Below are positions 27,058 through 37,025 of a DNA stretch of 64,000 nucleotides, piece after piece. The translations under genes were made by a program, and so were the position numbers. Each line of letters opens with the position of its first letter. The stretch's first letter is position 1. The stretch is taken from contig JAGAKE010000003.1 of NCBI GenBank assembly GCA_017625775.1, forward strand, positions 62,001-126,000, written 5' to 3'. Source of the stretch: Fibrobacteraceae bacterium (GTDB taxonomy: Bacteria; Fibrobacterota; Fibrobacteria; Fibrobacterales; Fibrobacteraceae). The notes under the pieces were generated by a model, which ran no database searches, was not told where the DNA came from, and saw only the letters and a program-made list of their open reading frames with translations.

Positions 27058-27537
27058 TTGGAACGCGAAGCTCAAGTTTCAGAATTTGAAGATAAGGTTG
27101 TTCATATCAACCGTTGTGCCAAGGTGGTGAAGGGCGGTCGTCGCTTTTCTTTCAGTGCCTTGGTTGTTGTTGGCAATAAAAATGGCAAGATTGGTGTTGG
27201 TCTTGGAAAGGCTAAAGAAGTTTCCGAAGCTATTCGCAAGGGAACAGAAGCTGCCCAACGTAATCTTGTTGAAGTTCATGTTCAAGATGGTACCATCGCT
27301 CACGATATTGAAGTGAAGTTTGGTGCAACACGCATTCTTTTGATGCCTGCCGCTCCTGGTACTGGTGTTATCGCTGGTGCTGCTGCTCGTGCAGTTCTTG
27401 AACTTGCTGGTGTCCGCAACATCTTGACTAAAATTCATGGTTCTTCTAATCCAAGTACCGTAGTATATGCTTGTATTGAAGGGCTTAAAGCTCAGAAAAA
27501 TAAACAGGCTTGCGCCATCTTGCGCGGTAACGCCTAA
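27058..27537 (+). CDS. rpsE: 30S ribosomal protein S5, TTG start
   Basis: mRNA-entry and fidelity protein. From TTG 27058 the product has 159 residues and contains the S5 signature [20 protein letters not shown] and [20 protein letters not shown]. No ATG or GTG occurs in frame between the rplR stop and the conserved domain. GAGG (27048-27051) precedes the TTG at 6-nt spacing. The upstream open frame to 26968 is inside rplR and not used. Confidence 0.95.
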   Translation: MEREAQVSEFEDKVVHINRCAKVVKGGRRFSFSALVVVGNKNGKIGVGLGKAKEVSEAIRKGTEAAQRNLVEVHVQDGTIAHDIEVKFGATRILLMPAAPGTGVIAGAAARAVLELAGVRNILTKIHGSSNPSTVVYACIEGLKAQKNKQACAILRGNA

Positions 27538-27548
27538 GGAGTAATACA

Positions 27549-27728
27549 ATGAAGAAAGTTCGTATTACCCAAATCAAGGGAACTGTCCGTACCCTGCCAG
27601 AGCACAGAGCTAATATGCAAGCTCTTGGTTTGCGTGGCATTGGTAAAACCGTGGAACACGTATTGTCTCCAAGCATTGCTGGTATGATAGCACGTGTCCG
27701 TCACCTGATTAAGGTGGAGGAAATTTAA
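27549..27728 (+). CDS. rpmD: 50S ribosomal protein L30
   Basis: A 59-aa product, MKKVRITQIKGTVRTLPEHR onwards, with the L30 signature ALGLRGIGKTVEH. AAGGAG lies 8 bases before the ATG. It is short but fits exactly between rpsE and rplO; some bacteria lack this gene. Confidence 0.96.
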   Translation: MKKVRITQIKGTVRTLPEHRANMQALGLRGIGKTVEHVLSPSIAGMIARVRHLIKVEEI

Positions 27729-27729
27729 G

Positions 27730-28173
27730 ATGGAATTAAATACTCTTAATCCTGGAAAGGCTGCTAAGGGCAAAAGCCGCAAGCGTATTGGTCGTGGTCC
27801 TGGTTCTGGCTGGGGAACGACTGGTGGTCGTGGTCAAAAAGGTGCCGGCGCTCGTAAGAGTGCAAAAGGCGGTCGTGTTGCTTTTGAAGGCGGTCAAATG
27901 CCGATTCATCGTCGCACACCAAAGCGTGGTTTCAATAACCCATTTGCTAAGGAAATTCAAGTTGTTAACTTGAACCGCTTGGCTAAAGTTAGTGCGACAG
28001 AATTTGATGCCAAGGTTATGTTTGATCTTGGTTTGATTAGCAACATCAAGGTTCCTGTAAAGGTTCTTGCCTTTGGTACTTTGGATAAAGCTATTTCCGT
28101 AAAAGTTAATGCTATCAGCGCAAAAGCAAAAGCTGCTATTGAAGCTGCTGGCGGAAAGGTTGAGATTGTCTAA
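27730..28173 (+). CDS. rplO: 50S ribosomal protein L15
   Basis: Late-assembly 50S protein. The 147-aa product has the Gly/Arg-rich RIGRGPGSGWGTTGGRGQKG and FEGGQMPIHRRTPKRGFNN. GGAGG lies just before the ATG within the end of rpmD. It overlaps secY by one base (TAATG). Confidence 0.97.
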   Translation: MELNTLNPGKAAKGKSRKRIGRGPGSGWGTTGGRGQKGAGARKSAKGGRVAFEGGQMPIHRRTPKRGFNNPFAKEIQVVNLNRLAKVSATEFDAKVMFDLGLISNIKVPVKVLAFGTLDKAISVKVNAISAKAKAAIEAAGGKVEIV

Positions 28174-29534
28174 TGGAATCTCTCAAGAAAGCAATAGATG
28201 CGTTCGTCAATGCGTTTAAGATAGCAGATCTTCGTAAAAAGCTTCTTTTTACGTTGGGTGTATTAATCATTTATCGCATTGGTGCGCATATCACCATTCC
28301 TGGAGTGAATTCTGCCGTTTTAGGAGAATACTTCCGTAACAGTAACAACTTGTTCGGTTTGTATGACTCCTTTACTGGCGGTGCTTTTGCTAAGGCTACA
28401 GTTTTCGCTTTGGGAATTATGCCCTACATTAGCGCAAGCATTATCATCCAATTGATGGGTGCCGTAATTCCGGCTATCCAGATGCTTCAGAAAGAAGGTC
28501 AAGAAGGCCGAGCAAAGTTAAATCAATACACTCGTTATTTTACGGTGGTTTTGGCTGCTTTGCAGGGCTGGGGCGTTTCGGTGTGGCTTTCTAACTTAAA
28601 AGTTACTACTGCAGCAGGAACTGGTATTTCTGTATTGTTAGATGATTTTGCTTCTGGCATGGGAAATATTGGGTTCCGTTTGCTTGCAACCCTAACCTTC
28701 ACTACTGGTACGATTTTTGTGATGTACCTCGGAGAACAAATTACTTCTCGTGGTGTAGGGAATGGAATTTCTCTTATTATCTTCGCCGGTATCGTTGGCG
28801 GTCTTCCGCGGGCCGTTTTCGCCGAACTAGAAATGCTGGTTAACGATATTCAACCATTAGCGATTGAAATCTTCATTTTGGTGCTTGTGGTAGCTATTGT
28901 TGGCTTTATCGTGTTTGTCGAACAAGCGAACCGTCGCATTCCACTCCAAAGTCCTCGTCGGACGGTCGGAACAAAAACTATAGGTGGTCAAGCAAGTTAT
29001 TTGCCGTTTAAGGTAAACACTGCTGGTGTGATTCCTGTAATTTTTGCATCCTCGATTATGTTCATCCCTGCGATGATTGCTTCGTGGATGCCGAACGTCA
29101 GCTTGGCACAGTCGTTTGCGGCTGCATTTGTTCCTGGGCATATTTCTTATAGTGTGATTTTTGCCCTATTAATTGTGTTCTTTACTTTCTTCTATACAGC
29201 AATTCAATATAACCCAAATGATATTGCTGAAAATTTGAAGAAGTCAGGAGCATTTATCATGGGATATCGTCCAGGAAGAAACACTGCAGAGTACATCGAT
29301 TACATTTTAACTCGAATTTCTCTCCCAGGAGCTATTTTCCTCGCTTTTATCAGTGTTGGACCGCTCCATTTGAAAGACGCTTTGAATATGTCTTTCTATA
29401 TTGGGGGTACCTCGGTGTTAATCGTGGTTGGTGTTGCATTGGATACGCTTCGTCAATTAGAAGCCCAGCTGCATACCAAGAATTATGATGGTTTCCTTAA
29501 ACATGGCCGTATTCGCGGCAGGATGGCGTCCTAG
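28173..29534 (+). CDS. secY: Protein translocase channel subunit SecY
   Basis: Central pore of the Sec translocon in the inner membrane. The 453-aa product has about ten membrane segments, the [17 protein letters not shown] region of helix 2, the cytosolic loop [18 protein letters not shown] and the C-terminal loop [20 protein letters not shown]. In the usual order adk and map follow, but here infA follows with a one-base overlap. Confidence 0.97.
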   Translation: MESLKKAIDAFVNAFKIADLRKKLLFTLGVLIIYRIGAHITIPGVNSAVLGEYFRNSNNLFGLYDSFTGGAFAKATVFALGIMPYISASIIIQLMGAVIPAIQMLQKEGQEGRAKLNQYTRYFTVVLAALQGWGVSVWLSNLKVTTAAGTGISVLLDDFASGMGNIGFRLLATLTFTTGTIFVMYLGEQITSRGVGNGISLIIFAGIVGGLPRAVFAELEMLVNDIQPLAIEIFILVLVVAIVGFIVFVEQANRRIPLQSPRRTVGTKTIGGQASYLPFKVNTAGVIPVIFASSIMFIPAMIASWMPNVSLAQSFAAAFVPGHISYSVIFALLIVFFTFFYTAIQYNPNDIAENLKKSGAFIMGYRPGRNTAEYIDYILTRISLPGAIFLAFISVGPLHLKDALNMSFYIGGTSVLIVVGVALDTLRQLEAQLHTKNYDGFLKHGRIRGRMAS

Positions 29535-29752
29535 TGGCTAAAGAAGAAGGTATTCAGGTAGAAGGCGTTGTGCTAGAAGCTTTGCCTAGTGCGTTCTTTC
29601 GCGTCCAACTCGGCAATGGTCATGAGATCCTTGCTCATGTTTCTGGAAAAATGCGAAAGCATTTCATTCGAATTCTTCCGGACGATAAAGTATTGGTTGA
29701 AATTTCCCCTTATGATTTGAATAGGGGGAGAATCACTTTCCGTTACAAGTAA
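29534..29752 (+). CDS. infA: Translation initiation factor IF-1, GTG start
   Basis: OB-fold factor that blocks the A site during initiation. The 72-aa product has [20 protein letters not shown] and [20 protein letters not shown] followed by [13 protein letters not shown]. The GTG start shares its G with the secY TAG stop. Adk and Map genes, usual in this position, are missing. Confidence 0.97.
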   Translation: MAKEEGIQVEGVVLEALPSAFFRVQLGNGHEILAHVSGKMRKHFIRILPDDKVLVEISPYDLNRGRITFRYK

Positions 29753-29780
29753 TAGGTCTAAAAACAGAAGGTAATAACCT

Positions 29781-29897
29781 ATGAAAATCAAAGCCTCCAT
29801 TAAACCCAGATGTGAAAACTGCAAGATTATCCGTAGAAAGGGCGTCTTGCGCATCATCTGTTCGAAAAACCCCCGTCACAAGCAGAAACAGGGATAG
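29781..29897 (+). CDS. rpmJ: 50S ribosomal protein L36, zinc-binding
   Basis: A 38-aa product with [20 protein letters not shown] and a Cys-Cys...Cys...His zinc site (Cys11, Cys14, Cys27, His33). GAAGGT precedes the ATG. It lies in the normal position between infA and rpsM. Confidence 0.96.
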   Translation: MKIKASIKPRCENCKIIRRKGVLRIICSKNPRHKQKQG

Positions 29898-29905
29898 GAG
29901 TTCAC

Positions 29906-30274
29906 ATGGCACGTATCGCTGGTGTCGATTTACCAAGAAATAAAACGGTCGAATATGGTCTGACTGCCATTTATGGTGTTGGCCTTTTCACCTCCAGACA
30001 AGTTTGTGCTCGTTTGGATATCGACAAAAATAAGAAGTGTGATGATCTCACTGAAGAAGAACAAGGTAAGATTCGTCGTCTTCTTGAAGATGAATATTCC
30101 GTGGAAGGTCAGCTTCGCGCGGAAGTAACGCTGAACATTAAGCGTTTGCTTGATATTGGTTGCTATCGCGGCTTGCGCCACCGTAAGGGGTTGCCTGTTC
30201 GTGGTCAGCGTTCTCGTACAAATGCCCGTACTCGTAAGGGCCCTAAGAAAACCGTTGCTAATAAGAAGAAGTAA
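29906..30274 (+). CDS. rpsM: 30S ribosomal protein S13
   Basis: Head protein forming bridges to the 50S subunit. The 122-aa product begins [20 protein letters not shown], contains [20 protein letters not shown] and ends in a lysine-rich tail. GGAG precedes the ATG. Confidence 0.98.
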   Translation: MARIAGVDLPRNKTVEYGLTAIYGVGLFTSRQVCARLDIDKNKKCDDLTEEEQGKIRRLLEDEYSVEGQLRAEVTLNIKRLLDIGCYRGLRHRKGLPVRGQRSRTNARTRKGPKKTVANKKK

Positions 30275-30285
30275 GGAGATTGCAC

Positions 30286-30723
30286 GTGGCTGACGAAGAA
30301 ATTAAGGAAACGCCGGTTGCAGAATCTGCAGCCGCTTCTGAAGAAGTTAAGGTTAAGAAGGGTAAAAAACGTGCTGATGTGCAAGGTATTGCTTGCATCA
30401 ATGCGACCTTCAATAATACGATTATCTCTATCACGGATTCTCGTGGCAATGTGATTGCCTGGGGTTCTCCTGGTGTTGGAAACGCTTTCAAAGGTTCTCG
30501 TAAGAGTACTCCATTTGCTGCCCAGCTTGCTGCTGAAACTGCTGCTCGCAAGGCTTTTGATCTTGGCATGCGCAAGGTTGATGTTAAGGTTAAGGGTGCA
30601 GGCGGTGGTCGTGAATCTGCGGTTCGCGCATTGAAAAACGCTGGTTTGGAAGTTTTGTCCATTCGCGATGTGACGGGTATGCCTCACAACGGTTGCCGTC
30701 CTAAAAAGAAGAGACACATTTAA
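30286..30723 (+). CDS. rpsK: 30S ribosomal protein S11, GTG start
   Basis: Platform protein of the 30S subunit. The 145-aa product has an acidic N-terminal extension (about 16 residues more than typical S11), then the family core [18 protein letters not shown] and the C-terminal [21 protein letters not shown] 30286 is chosen because AAGGAG lies seven bases upstream. rpoA follows after 19 bp with no rpsD between them. Confidence 0.96.
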   Translation: MADEEIKETPVAESAAASEEVKVKKGKKRADVQGIACINATFNNTIISITDSRGNVIAWGSPGVGNAFKGSRKSTPFAAQLAAETAARKAFDLGMRKVDVKVKGAGGGRESAVRALKNAGLEVLSIRDVTGMPHNGCRPKKKRHI

Positions 30724-30742
30724 TTTACGAGAGGTATCGTTC

Positions 30743-31726
30743 ATGATGTGGAAATCACTTCAGATGCCGCGCTCTTTCCAAAAAGTGGAAACTGCCGAAG
30801 ATGGTCGCTATGCAAAGTTTGTCATAGAGGCTTTAGAACGTGGTTGGGGTATTACTCTTGGTAATGCTTTACGCCGTACGCTTCTTTCTTCGCTACAGGG
30901 CGCTGCTATTGTTTCTGTCCGGATTGCCGGTGTGGATAAAGAATTTGCCACTATTCCTGGCGTGAAGGAAGATGTTACAGACATTATTCTGAACTTGAAA
31001 AATATTCGAGTGAAGCTTCTTTCTGACCATGATGAAACGCTTCGTTTAGATATGTCAGGACAAGGACGCGTAACTGCGGCTGATATTGAAGATAATCCTA
31101 ATGTGGTTATCTTGACTCCGGATGTTCATATTGCGACGCTTTCTGGTAATGCTTCTTTAAGTATGGAATTGAAGATTTCTTCTGGTCGTGGTTATGTCAC
31201 GGCTGATGATTTGAAAAATCAATCCGATGAACAGCTTCCAATTGGCGAAATTATGATGGACGCCAATTTCAACCCAGTTCAGAAGTGTGCAATTCATATC
31301 AGCGATACCCGTGTCGGCCAAAGAACCGATTACAATCGTTTGGAATTGGAATTGACTACTGATGGTTCTATTGATCCTGAAGATGCTCTTGCTTATGCAG
31401 CAAAGTTATTGGTGGATCATCTTGAAATCTTCATCAATTTTGAAGGTGAATTAGAACCTTCTGGTGAAGTAGAACAAGACGAAGAACGTCAACGTATTGC
31501 TCAACTTTTGCGCATGCGTGTAGATGAATTGGAATTGTCTGTCCGTTCTTCTAACTGTTTACGCATGGCCAATATCCATACGCTCGGTGAACTTGTTCAT
31601 AACAAGGAAACTGACATGCTGAAATACAAGAATTTCGGCCGTAAATCTTTGGTCGAATTGAACGAACTCTTAACGTCGATGGGCCTAAACTTTGGCATGG
31701 ACGTTGATGAATACCTGAAGGATTAA
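30743..31726 (+). CDS. rpoA: RNA polymerase alpha subunit
   Basis: Assembly platform and promoter-UP-element binding subunit. The 327-aa product has the N-terminal dimerisation domain with ALERGWGITLGNALRRTLLS, a linker, and the C-terminal domain with ELSVRSSNCLRMANIHTLGE and KNFGRKSLVELNELL. The usual upstream neighbour rpsD is missing. rplQ follows after 2 bp. Confidence 0.98.
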   Translation: MMWKSLQMPRSFQKVETAEDGRYAKFVIEALERGWGITLGNALRRTLLSSLQGAAIVSVRIAGVDKEFATIPGVKEDVTDIILNLKNIRVKLLSDHDETLRLDMSGQGRVTAADIEDNPNVVILTPDVHIATLSGNASLSMELKISSGRGYVTADDLKNQSDEQLPIGEIMMDANFNPVQKCAIHISDTRVGQRTDYNRLELELTTDGSIDPEDALAYAAKLLVDHLEIFINFEGELEPSGEVEQDEERQRIAQLLRMRVDELELSVRSSNCLRMANIHTLGELVHNKETDMLKYKNFGRKSLVELNELLTSMGLNFGMDVDEYLKD

Positions 31727-31728
31727 AA

Positions 31729-32202
31729 ATGAGACACGGTGTTAAGAATAAAAAACTAGGTGTTAACGCTCAACACAAGCGTGCCATTCTCCGTAGTTTA
31801 GCTACTTCCATTCTCGGTAAGGGTTTGGAATCTGAACAGAGCGATCGTTATGTTCGTACAACATTGCACAAAGCAAAGCTTGCTCGTAGCGTTGTTGATC
31901 GTTTGGTAACTTTTGCTAAGAAGGGCGACCTTTCTGCTCGCCGCGAAGCTGCTCGTTTCGTTCGCGATCCGAAAGTTTTGCAGGGATTGTTCGATGTAAT
32001 TGGTCCTCGTTATGCTGCCCGTAATGGTGGTTATACTCGCGTGCTAAAACTCGGTCCAAATCGTCCTGGCGATGCTGCAGAAATGGCTTTAATTGGTTTA
32101 GTTGAAGACGAAATTGCTCCAAAGGCAAAAAAGTCTGATGCTCAAGCAACTGCTGACAAGCCAATTGATATGGTTGAAGGCGAAGGCAAGTCTGCTGAAT
32201 AA
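31729..32202 (+). CDS. rplQ: 50S ribosomal protein L17
   Basis: The 157-aa product begins MRHGVKNKKLGVNAQHKRAI and has GGYTRVLKLGPNRPGDAAEM, with an acidic/Lys tail of about 30 residues beyond the core. It is the last gene of the operon, followed by a terminator. Confidence 0.97.
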   Translation: MRHGVKNKKLGVNAQHKRAILRSLATSILGKGLESEQSDRYVRTTLHKAKLARSVVDRLVTFAKKGDLSARREAARFVRDPKVLQGLFDVIGPRYAARNGGYTRVLKLGPNRPGDAAEMALIGLVEDEIAPKAKKSDAQATADKPIDMVEGEGKSAE

Positions 32203-32227
32203 TTTAATTGCCATAAAGGCATTTAGC

Positions 32228-32264
32228 AAAAAAGGTTTCAATTTTTATTGAAGCCTTTTTTGTA
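32228..32264 (+). terminator. Rho-independent terminator of the tuf-ribosomal operon
   Basis: Stem AAAAAAGGTTTCAA/TTGAAGCCTTTTTT (one G-U pair) around a short T-rich loop, ending in a T run. It is the first clear terminator after the promoter at 17859. Confidence 0.9.
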
Positions 32265-32297
32265 TATTTACTAACAAATCCTTTTTATGATTTTAGT

Positions 32298-33476
32298 ATG
32301 ATTTTTCCAAAAATATCAAGACATATATTTTTCTTTTTGGCTTTGATGACATCTTTTCTTTTTGCGAAAGATTTGTCTATGTATGCCGAAAATACAAGTG
32401 CAAAATCAAGAGGCAATATCTCTTTACAGCCTAATATTGCTGAGTCTGCCATAGATTCTACATATAAACTTGGGCCAGGAGATTTTCTTGATTTATTTAT
32501 TGAAAACGCCTATTTTTCTGTTCAAGTAAATCCGGATCAAACAATTATTATTGATGAGGTGGGTGCTATAGACGTTGGTGGCTTACCTTTTTATGAAGCA
32601 AAAAAAATTATTCTCGAAAAATTAAGTTCTCGTTATAATACCCGTTATTGTTACGTGCAGTTGTCTAAATTAAAAAGTTTTAAAATCAATGTAATGGGTG
32701 CAGTAAAAAACGCTGGTCAGTTTATTGTAGAACCACAAACTAGAGTTAGTACATTTTTCCGAAATATTAGTGGTTTTTTACCAGTTTCTGATATGGAAAA
32801 TATTTTGTTAGTACGAGAAGGTGATTCTCTAAAAGTAAATTTGGATAAAATTTCTAGAGAAGGGTTGCTTCAAGAAGATTTGTTATTAGAACAGGGCGAT
32901 TTTTTATTTGTTCCATACCAAGAAATTCAAGATGTGGTGACTTTGGTTTTACCTGATGCAAGAATTGCTTTAGCTTATAAAGAAGGTTTAACCATTCGAG
33001 ATTATTATGTAAAGGGTTTTGGTAATACGATAGAAAATGGTGGTTATGTTTCTATAGTGGTGAAAGATTCCTCTGGGGCTGAAAAGCGAGTGCCAGTAAG
33101 TTCGGCTGATGTTATAAAACCTACTTCAGGAATGGAAATTCAATTTGTTGATCAAAGAGGGACCGACGAATTTGTTTATGTTGGTGGCGCAGTAGCGGCT
33201 ATGGGAAAAGTTCCTTATAATCCAGATTTTAAAGCATTAGATTACATAGCTGCATCTGGTGTAACTCCAATTACTGGATCGTGGGATCAGGTTCGTGTGG
33301 TTCGTGGAAATAGGAAAACGCTTGATGTAAATGCGACAGAGGATGTTATTTTGCCCGGCGATTTCATTGAAATTCCAAAGAGTACATACGAATCTTTTAA
33401 AGATTTTACAATGTTTTTAGCTTCGCTTTTAACAGTGGTCTCTTCGTCATTTATTCTTTATATGAATTATAAATAG
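32298..33476 (+). CDS. Polysaccharide export outer-membrane protein (Wza/BexD-like)
   Basis: The 392-aa product has an N-terminal hydrophobic signal (MIFPKISRHIFFFLALMTSF), a Poly_export domain opening with YKLGPGDFLDLFI (about residue 56), SLBB-type domains (INVMGAVKNAGQF near 130 and FVYVGGAVAAMGKVPYN near 295) and a C-terminal membrane segment. It would form the channel that passes polysaccharide across the envelope. It lacks a clear lipobox. It begins a four-function polysaccharide set with the chain-length regulator 1 bp downstream. Confidence 0.88.
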   Translation: MIFPKISRHIFFFLALMTSFLFAKDLSMYAENTSAKSRGNISLQPNIAESAIDSTYKLGPGDFLDLFIENAYFSVQVNPDQTIIIDEVGAIDVGGLPFYEAKKIILEKLSSRYNTRYCYVQLSKLKSFKINVMGAVKNAGQFIVEPQTRVSTFFRNISGFLPVSDMENILLVREGDSLKVNLDKISREGLLQEDLLLEQGDFLFVPYQEIQDVVTLVLPDARIALAYKEGLTIRDYYVKGFGNTIENGGYVSIVVKDSSGAEKRVPVSSADVIKPTSGMEIQFVDQRGTDEFVYVGGAVAAMGKVPYNPDFKALDYIAASGVTPITGSWDQVRVVRGNRKTLDVNATEDVILPGDFIEIPKSTYESFKDFTMFLASLLTVVSSSFILYMNYK

Positions 33477-33477
33477 T

Positions 33478-34674
33478 ATGGAACAGAAAGAAAATATTTC
33501 ACTTCTGGAATTGGTGCTTCGCGTATTCAATAATTGCTTAGCCCATTGGAAAATATTTGGGTTAATTGTCTTTTTGCCTACACTAGCTATGTTTTGTGTA
33601 GTGATGTGGGTAATGAAACCTGTATTTGCAGCAGAGGCCATTGTAACTCCGCCTTCAGGAAAATCGTCAATAGGAAGTTCTTTAGGAAAAATGTTAGAAA
33701 ATGTGTCGGGTCTTTCTTCTGTATCTTCTTTATTAGGAAGCGAAGATCAAGCGACGAATATTGTTTGGACATTTTTTAATTCTTGGCAACTTCATCAAAA
33801 GGCTATCGATAAATTTAATATTCGAGATCATTATGAATTTGATGGAAAGTATCAAGCGGATCTTTTAAAGATTTTTCGAAAAAATTTAACTCTCGAATAC
33901 AATGATGAAAATATGTTTTATTTGCGTTTTGAAGACGAGGATTATAAACTAGCGGCGCAAATTCTACAATTTATTTTGGCTCAAGCTGATTCCATGTACA
34001 ATGCCTATAACACAAATCAAGCAAGGCAGTCTAGAGAATATATGGATGAAAGACTTTTAGAAGTCAGGAATAATATAGATTCACTAGAAAAAGTATTTAC
34101 AGAATTTCAATCAAAGAATAATTTATATGATCCAGAAATTCAGTTAGAATCAACTGTGAAATATTTGGGGACGTTACAATCGGAAAGAGATGCGTTAGTT
34201 CAAGAAATTTCTTATGAAAAAATGCAACGTGGTGAAGATACCAAGCGTTATGAAGAATTGAATCGTCGCTTACAATCTTTAGATGCATCTATTGCTGCAG
34301 CAATTAATGGCAAACGAAATAAAATGGGTGTGCTTGCTTTAAATAAGACGCCAGAGCTTACTGCAGAGTATTTAAAACTTGAAGGTGAATTAAAAATTCA
34401 GCAAACAATTTATAAGTTTTTACGGCAACAAAGTGAACAACTCCGACTTGACGAAGTGAATAAGCCTACTAATTTGGTAGTGCTTCAACCACCTTGGGAA
34501 AATGATAAAAAAGTGCGTCCTGGTCGTAGCGTTATTTTGGTCTTTACGGTTATGCTTTCAGCATTATTTGCAATGTTGTTCTGTAATTTTATCGAGTATT
34601 GGAAGAATTTGAAGCCAGAATCTTTGGCCGCAAAAGAAATTCGTAAAGTACGAATGTTTTTTAAACGAAATTAA
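33478..34674 (+). CDS. Chain-length determinant protein (Wzz/GNVR family)
   Basis: The 398-aa inner-membrane protein has a membrane segment near residues 24-46, a periplasmic region with coiled-coil heptads (about 190-300) and a second segment near 350-373, with the Pro-rich PPWENDKKVRPGRS before it, typical of Wzz polysaccharide co-polymerases. No C-terminal tyrosine kinase domain is present. It follows the exporter gene after one base and precedes the polymerase gene, so these three form an operon. Confidence 0.85.
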   Translation: MEQKENISLLELVLRVFNNCLAHWKIFGLIVFLPTLAMFCVVMWVMKPVFAAEAIVTPPSGKSSIGSSLGKMLENVSGLSSVSSLLGSEDQATNIVWTFFNSWQLHQKAIDKFNIRDHYEFDGKYQADLLKIFRKNLTLEYNDENMFYLRFEDEDYKLAAQILQFILAQADSMYNAYNTNQARQSREYMDERLLEVRNNIDSLEKVFTEFQSKNNLYDPEIQLESTVKYLGTLQSERDALVQEISYEKMQRGEDTKRYEELNRRLQSLDASIAAAINGKRNKMGVLALNKTPELTAEYLKLEGELKIQQTIYKFLRQQSEQLRLDEVNKPTNLVVLQPPWENDKKVRPGRSVILVFTVMLSALFAMLFCNFIEYWKNLKPESLAAKEIRKVRMFFKRN

Positions 34675-34706
34675 ATTTATTCGTGCAGGCTTTTTAGAGA
34701 GAACCT

Positions 34707-36041
34707 ATGTTTGATGTCTTGCAAGAATATGGCGTAAGTATCGTATGTTTTTTGCTCGCTATCATTTGTTTGTTTCAAACTTGGATTTTAAAAAAAGATT
34801 TTTTTCGCCCCGCTAATATTTATGCTTTTACTCAAGCACTTACTTTAGGTGTTGCTTATTTAAAGTTAAATTCTGCCATGTCTGATTTTCGCCCATTAAC
34901 ATGGATTGTGTGGATTGGGGCAATGGTTTCTTTTTTGTTAGGAGCGTTAGTTTTTTCATTAGTTTTCCCAAAAGAAAAAGCTTTTCAAGATTCTGCGCCA
35001 GAAAATTGGTTGCCAAATTCAATGGAGAAACATTATCATTGGAATCGTCATTTTTATTTAATGCTGTTCTTTTTTGCTGTGTTTTTAGTGGGCGTTTTAG
35101 GAATGGTTTCTAAAGTAGGCACGCTTATTGTTTTTACAGATAATGTAAGTAAATGGGTGTCTTCAGAAGCTAATTATGGCGTTTTTTCAATTTTTGTAAT
35201 GTCTTCGCCACTTGTGGTTTTGTTAGCAGGAGTTAGTTCATTTAAATCCATTAATCCTAATCGTTTTATTCGTATATCTAGTGTATTTATTTGTGTAGTA
35301 ACAATTGTACTTGCTGTACTTGCTTATCCAAGCAGAACCTCGCTTTTTTTAAGTGTAGGCATTCTTTTTATTTTATTTAATTATTTAAAAAAGAAAGTTT
35401 CCGTGTCGTTTATTGTCGTTACCTTATTTTTAGCAGTTGCTTTATTTGTAAGTGTAGCGCTTATTCGAGCACAATATGGAACACGTTCTTTGGAAGGTAT
35501 GGCTATTGATCGAGTGGCTTCCATTCCTTATGATTATATTGCCAATAATTATTGGAATTTAGATTTTATGTTGAATCCTATGTCTGATAGAGAGCGACAC
35601 CCTTCTACATACGGAATAGATGCTTTTCACGGAATTTTTGAGTTTACTATGCTTCCAGGGTTAATCCGTAATTATTATGGCTGGGATAATGCTTTTAATA
35701 AGAGTGTTCAAAAAATACCTGGCTACAATACAACGGGATATCTTTGGGAGGTGTATAAAGATTGGGGTATTCTAGGTGTTGTTTTATTTCCGTTTGTTAT
35801 CGCATTCTTAATTTCATATTTATATGAAAAGGTTCACAAAACAAAAACGCCTTTGCTTTGGATGCTATATGCTTTATTCCTTTATCATTTAGGTTGGTGG
35901 TTTTTCACAGCAGGTTATAAGTCGGGTTTGTTTTGGTTGTGGATTTATGTGATATTTTTTATTGGCAAAGTTTGCGAGAAACGAAATTCATTTAAAACTC
36001 AAGAGATGAATCAAGAAAAAATTATGGTAGAAAAGTTTTAA
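34707..36041 (+). CDS. Oligosaccharide repeat-unit polymerase-like membrane protein (Wzy-type)
   Basis: The 444-aa product has about eleven hydrophobic segments and a large periplasmic loop (about 255-335, from ERHPSTYGIDAFHG to YNTTGYLWEVYKDWG), the layout of O-antigen polymerases. Sequence identity in this family is always low, so the call rests on topology, on the arginine-containing loop and on the neighbours (Wza-like and Wzz-like). It converges with the SGNH gene on the minus strand, only 6 bp away. Confidence 0.7.
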   Translation: MFDVLQEYGVSIVCFLLAIICLFQTWILKKDFFRPANIYAFTQALTLGVAYLKLNSAMSDFRPLTWIVWIGAMVSFLLGALVFSLVFPKEKAFQDSAPENWLPNSMEKHYHWNRHFYLMLFFFAVFLVGVLGMVSKVGTLIVFTDNVSKWVSSEANYGVFSIFVMSSPLVVLLAGVSSFKSINPNRFIRISSVFICVVTIVLAVLAYPSRTSLFLSVGILFILFNYLKKKVSVSFIVVTLFLAVALFVSVALIRAQYGTRSLEGMAIDRVASIPYDYIANNYWNLDFMLNPMSDRERHPSTYGIDAFHGIFEFTMLPGLIRNYYGWDNAFNKSVQKIPGYNTTGYLWEVYKDWGILGVVLFPFVIAFLISYLYEKVHKTKTPLLWMLYALFLYHLGWWFFTAGYKSGLFWLWIYVIFFIGKVCEKRNSFKTQEMNQEKIMVEKF

Positions 36042-36047
36042 TAGGAA

Positions 36048-37016
36048 TTATTTGGTTAAGAATTTTAAGATTTTTTCTGTATAAATTTTTCGACCTTTAG
36101 AGGATAAATGAATTCGATCTTGAAATGATTCGGGATCACTTGAATTAAAAGAAACTGCTTGTTCAAGATAATTAAAGTTAGAATCTAATTGTTGCATAAA
36201 TTGTGCTGTAGTTTCTGACAAGGAGAATGTAATGTTTTCTGCTTTAGCTAACTCTACATATTCTTGCATTATTTTTAAATAATTAGAGTCTAAAGCGATT
36301 TCAATATATTTCGGGGTTTCTATTAAAACCAATTCAATACGATTGTTTATGCATAATTCTTTGATTTTTAAAAGAGCTTCTTTTTGTTCTTGCCGGAAGT
36401 TATAGTTTTCCATTATTACAGGAGGTAAACTTCTAATAATACTATCGGTGTTGCCTGGATTAAAAGCTGTGTTACCGCCTCTTAAATAACGGGAATCTGT
36501 TAGTTTTTGGTTCAGAGGCCATGTCCATAAAATTTCATTGTTAGAAGTAACAAACATTTGAAAAAAATCATTAAAAGAGGCTAGATTATTTTCTTTAAGA
36601 ATTTTCCAAAAATTCAACTTGGTAGAAAAATTAGTGTGCAGAAATAAACGTTCATCGCTTACTTTTGGGGGAGCGATAACTGAATAGGCATACATATCAA
36701 GGTATAAAGTTTTAAATTGGACGTTGTTGTCTAAGAGTTCTTTTAGAATAATGTATTCAAAAACAGGCTGATTGCCATTATAAGCAAGAATCCACGAGGA
36801 ATTTGGAATTTTATTTTCTAAAACATGAATATCAATACCTTGCCTAAACATAGATGAACCTAAAAAAATATTTTCTGCTGAGGCTGTTTTAGAGATAAGA
36901 GTTTGAATTCCGTATGGAGATTTTTTTGTGAGAAAACGAGCAAATTCATTTTTTGCTAAGATCAAAAGCAGACAAGTAATGAGAACTAGAAAAAAAATTT
37001 TAATTAGTTTTGCCAT
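36048..37016 (-). CDS. Membrane-anchored SGNH-like protein, partner of the MBOAT acyltransferase
   Basis: The 322-aa product has an N-terminal membrane anchor (residues 4-22), a Ser-containing block I IFLGSSMFRQGID (about 50-62), and a C-terminal DRIHLSSKGRKIYTE that supplies the Asp-His pair, so it resembles SGNH/DltD/AlgX-type proteins that hand on acyl groups outside the membrane. It is encoded 9 bp after the MBOAT gene on the same strand. Likely role (inference): acetylation of an exported polysaccharide. Confidence 0.7.
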   Translation of the reverse strand: MAKLIKIFFLVLITCLLLILAKNEFARFLTKKSPYGIQTLISKTASAENIFLGSSMFRQGIDIHVLENKIPNSSWILAYNGNQPVFEYIILKELLDNNVQFKTLYLDMYAYSVIAPPKVSDERLFLHTNFSTKLNFWKILKENNLASFNDFFQMFVTSNNEILWTWPLNQKLTDSRYLRGGNTAFNPGNTDSIIRSLPPVIMENYNFRQEQKEALLKIKELCINNRIELVLIETPKYIEIALDSNYLKIMQEYVELAKAENITFSLSETTAQFMQQLDSNFNYLEQAVSFNSSDPESFQDRIHLSSKGRKIYTEKILKFLTK

Positions 37017-37025
37017 TTTTAGATC

